64,000 bases of DNA, from the NCBI GenBank assembly GCA_007844125.1, contig CM017567.1, forward strand, positions 33,644,009 to 33,708,008. Direction: 5' to 3'. Position numbers and translations under genes: made by a program. Position 1 is the first letter of the stretch. Each line of letters begins with the position of its first letter. The notes below the pieces were generated by a model that was given only the letters and a program-made list of their open reading frames with translations, searched no databases and was not told the DNA's origin. Below, one piece after another: positions 61,201 to 64,000 of this stretch. The stretch is from Sinonovacula constricta. Lineage: Eukaryota; Mollusca; Bivalvia; Cardiida; Solecurtidae.

Positions 61201-61811
61201 AAAAATGTTTAAACAACATGAGTAAAAGTGCAATGCGTTTCTTGATAAATCAAAAAATCAGTTACAGAAACAGGTCAAGTTTAACTATGTCTTATTATGT
61301 AATGAGTTTCAATTTAAAAACAATTGCTTTAGACATGTATAGAGCCAAGAGTTAAAAACGTCTATAAAAAGTGAGGGGAAATCCGTGAATTTAAGTTGAA
61401 ATACGCATTTTAATACTTTAAAACTTGTGATACAATGAAGGTATTTGTATTTGGGGTTTTATGAAACACCGACACTTGATAGGTCATACGGCGCCGAATA
61501 CAATGAAGGATGAGAATATTTAATCATGTAAAATCATGTGAAAACTTAGATAAACCCATTATTTGATTAAACGAAGAGAGTCATCTTCATGATGTGAATC
61601 TGATAGATCGATGTTTGGAATTCATGAAACAAGTAAAACGGAAGTAGCGTATAAAGGCAATTTAAACTTTCCAAGGTGTATGCGTACCGCGAGTTTAAAC
61701 CAACTTCAAGCTTGGATAATAATTGAAAACAAGACCATTGAAATGTCTTCGCACCAAAGCTGTTTGCCATGAGTATATAATCCTAGTTTGATTTGCTTTT
61801 GTTTTTTTTTG
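55236..61811. other. Gene-poor AT-rich block
   Basis: Two open stretches stand out only by length: 57560-57760 (+, 66 codons) and 58912-59229 (-, 105 codons). Neither shows a known domain or splice signals. No tRNA or repeat is recognised. Confidence 0.45.
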
Positions 61812-62048
61812 TTTATTTTTGAAATACATTGCAAAGACCAGTTTTGATGTTTATAGCCAGGTCCAGCTTATAGGTGGAAACCATAGAAAAATATATGGGT
61901 AGAACCATCGGCGTAACGTAATTCAGCTGGAGAATTTTCCCACATTGAGGGACTTTACTGCAAACGGGACTCTCGGTGAGGGACCAATCAGTCAAGAAAG
62001 TTACAACTCGACGACTTAACCACTAAGCCACGGCCTCCAGCAAGCCCC
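61812..62048 (-). mobile_element. SINE family E, copy 1
   Basis: On the minus strand it reads GGAGGCCGTGGCTTAGTGG, then TTAAGTCGTCGAGTTGTAAC, a tRNA A-box-like start. CCAGCTGAATTACG and a 3' end with GCAATGTATTTCAAAAATAA follow. The B box is weak. Confidence 0.55.
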
Positions 62049-64000
62049 GTTTGATTGAATGCTGCAGTATACGAACACATTGCATGATCGGTTTCAGACC
62101 CATAAAGTTGGTGTCTTGTTCTGCGTGAAATAGGCTGTCGATTTTCTGATGATCGAGTACGTGTTTATACCGAAATCAGTTCAAAAATACTCGTTTAGTC
62201 TGCCACAGAATATGAATTGACGTATGAAAACGACAAAAACGTCTGTCTCACAAACGTAAAGTTGTCTTCCTGTTAATAGACGTTTCGTGTGTTCCACATG
62301 CGTGATGTTTGTTTCAGGTACTCATCAGTATTTAATATTTAATGTTTTACTGTAGAACAGATGCATACATATGGCTTTAGATAGGTCAAACTTTTGTATT
62401 ATAATGTTACGTCGGTTGTGACTTGTCCGGATGATAAATTCTCAACGCGGTTTCAAATTCTATCCTTTGACTAATATCAGTATGTAGTCTAATTGTATTA
62501 GCAAATATCCCAATATGCACTGACCGAATATATACTGTTAACCAAGAGAATTAATAAGTACGTCCAGTTCATGTGTATGATAGCTATCAGCCCACTTGTG
62601 TAACTTTAGGTAACTTTGTTTATCGACTTCTAGAGCTTATATTTGTAACAGTTCTCATAGAAACTGAAGACTAAGCGAACGGAGCGATTATTAAATGTTC
62701 TTGATATATGGACGTCTAAAATTCCTGTCATGTTAGTGATAATGGATCAACAATATATAATTTCAGTTATGGTCATATTTGTAGAATAACGTCACATATT
62801 AATTATTACTAGAACATAGACAGAACATCCTATTTTATAAACGTATAATTATTGGTCACAATGTTTTATCCTACGATACTCACCAACATGAAATCTATGC
62901 CTCTGTAACGAGTGCAAACTATGTATTTACTTGGTTAATGAAATGTTGTCTGAAACTAAGAAATGACGGACTTCTTTGTAAACTTTGTTTTCATTCATAC
63001 ATCAAAGGACGAAATAAAACCACACGTGTTTCATCCTGCTTCATGGTATATGTAGCATTGATAGGTTTTAAATCTGTCAAAATATGAAGAGAGTCATTCA
63101 TTTAAGTTACACAAAAGCAATATGTTGTCAATATCAATTACCATTGGTCTTATTAAGTCTAATCTTACAAAGTTATATTAAAACTGGTCAATTTTCATAA
63201 GATACCTTGAAAAACTATTGTATGAAGGACACACAATTTAACACAATAACGTTGTAGGATGTGTCTGGCGATTCCATTTTTGGTAAATTCTGATGCTTTC
63301 AGCATCCATGTGCCTTAATCTGTCTGGTAATAAAAAAGTAGAAAGGCTAAAATAAAAAGTGTGGCCATTGTGCAAAAAGTCATTTACAAATTACGCAAAT
63401 CGTTATTTCTGGTGACATTCGATATATATACAATGTATATATATTTGTCTGTGTACATGTGCATGGTCTTGGTAAATAAACGAGCCGGAGACTCTGATGA
63501 AAATAATAGTATGTCAAGAATCCTCCACATTTTCATTTTCCAACTATGTTCTTATATATAGTTCATCCAAATACAGTGAAATACGGATTCTGATCTTTTA
63601 TCTTTTTGGTCTCTTATTCACTTCAGTTAAAAGACAAAGAATGATAATAACCATCAAACATACCTTTAATAAAAACGGAATATATTTTAAAAATATATAT
63701 AGTTTTTTTTTTCGTAAAAACCGGCCTTACTTTTTAATAGCTTTGACTTCATCAAATATTCATAAGATTAAAACATTCATGACATACAGCTGCTGAAAAA
63801 ACATTGCATTCAGGAAAAGAATCATATATGACTTGGAGTACAGGGAAAACATCGATTTGATCGTATCATACAACGACTTTTTTCAAATAAGCTGAAAAGC
63901 TCCGTAAAAGGATGTTACAATCATATCGTTGTGTCTCTTATCAGGTGTGCATTTATGTTAACACTTTATAAGTTCAATATATAATATAGTTAATTAATTA
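62049..64000. other. AT-rich sequence at the right edge
   Basis: No feature recognised; overlapping frames at 63361-63796 are low-complexity and unassigned. Confidence 0.5.

Overview
The window is eukaryotic nuclear DNA: AT-rich, long introns with GT..AG boundaries, tRNA-derived SINEs with target-site duplications, MITE-like elements, minisatellites and very long dinucleotide tracts. A lophotrochozoan, most likely a bivalve mollusc, fits best (SUEL and CUB receptors, a RecQ-like helicase fragment, tRNA-SINEs). The species is inferred, not proven.

One convincing gene is present, on the + strand, in at least eight exons from 16491 to the stop codon at 28893. Its visible part encodes about 739 residues of a single-pass membrane protein: two divergent SUEL/Gal-lectin-like cysteine-rich modules, a CUB domain split over two exons, a Thr/Ser-rich stalk, one transmembrane helix and a cytoplasmic tail of about 316 residues. 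The tail carries NPLY, YxxPhi and polyproline motifs. All splice phases agree, and every extracellular module is bounded by phase-1 introns. The signal-peptide exon was not found. A CpG-rich patch at about 15560-16010 could be the promoter. This receptor is the best candidate for an undescribed gene or system.

Upstream (1-16490): gene-poor sequence with two SINE families, a MITE with TTAA duplications (6684-7170), a RecQ-like helicase remnant (about 4812-5034) and simple repeats. Introns (16752-27941): a 27-copy 39-bp minisatellite, a decayed 40-bp array, three tRNA-derived SINE families and a degenerate tandem repeat abutting the transmembrane exon.

Downstream (28894-64000): about 35 kb with no gene I can recognise. 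It holds a second MITE copy, several dispersed repeat pairs, four inverted repeats, a 41-bp minisatellite with a hairpin in most units, and (CA)n, (TA)n, (AAT)n, (CAGA)n and (CT)n/(GA)n tracts, plus one ~235-bp insertion flanked by a perfect 18-bp duplication.
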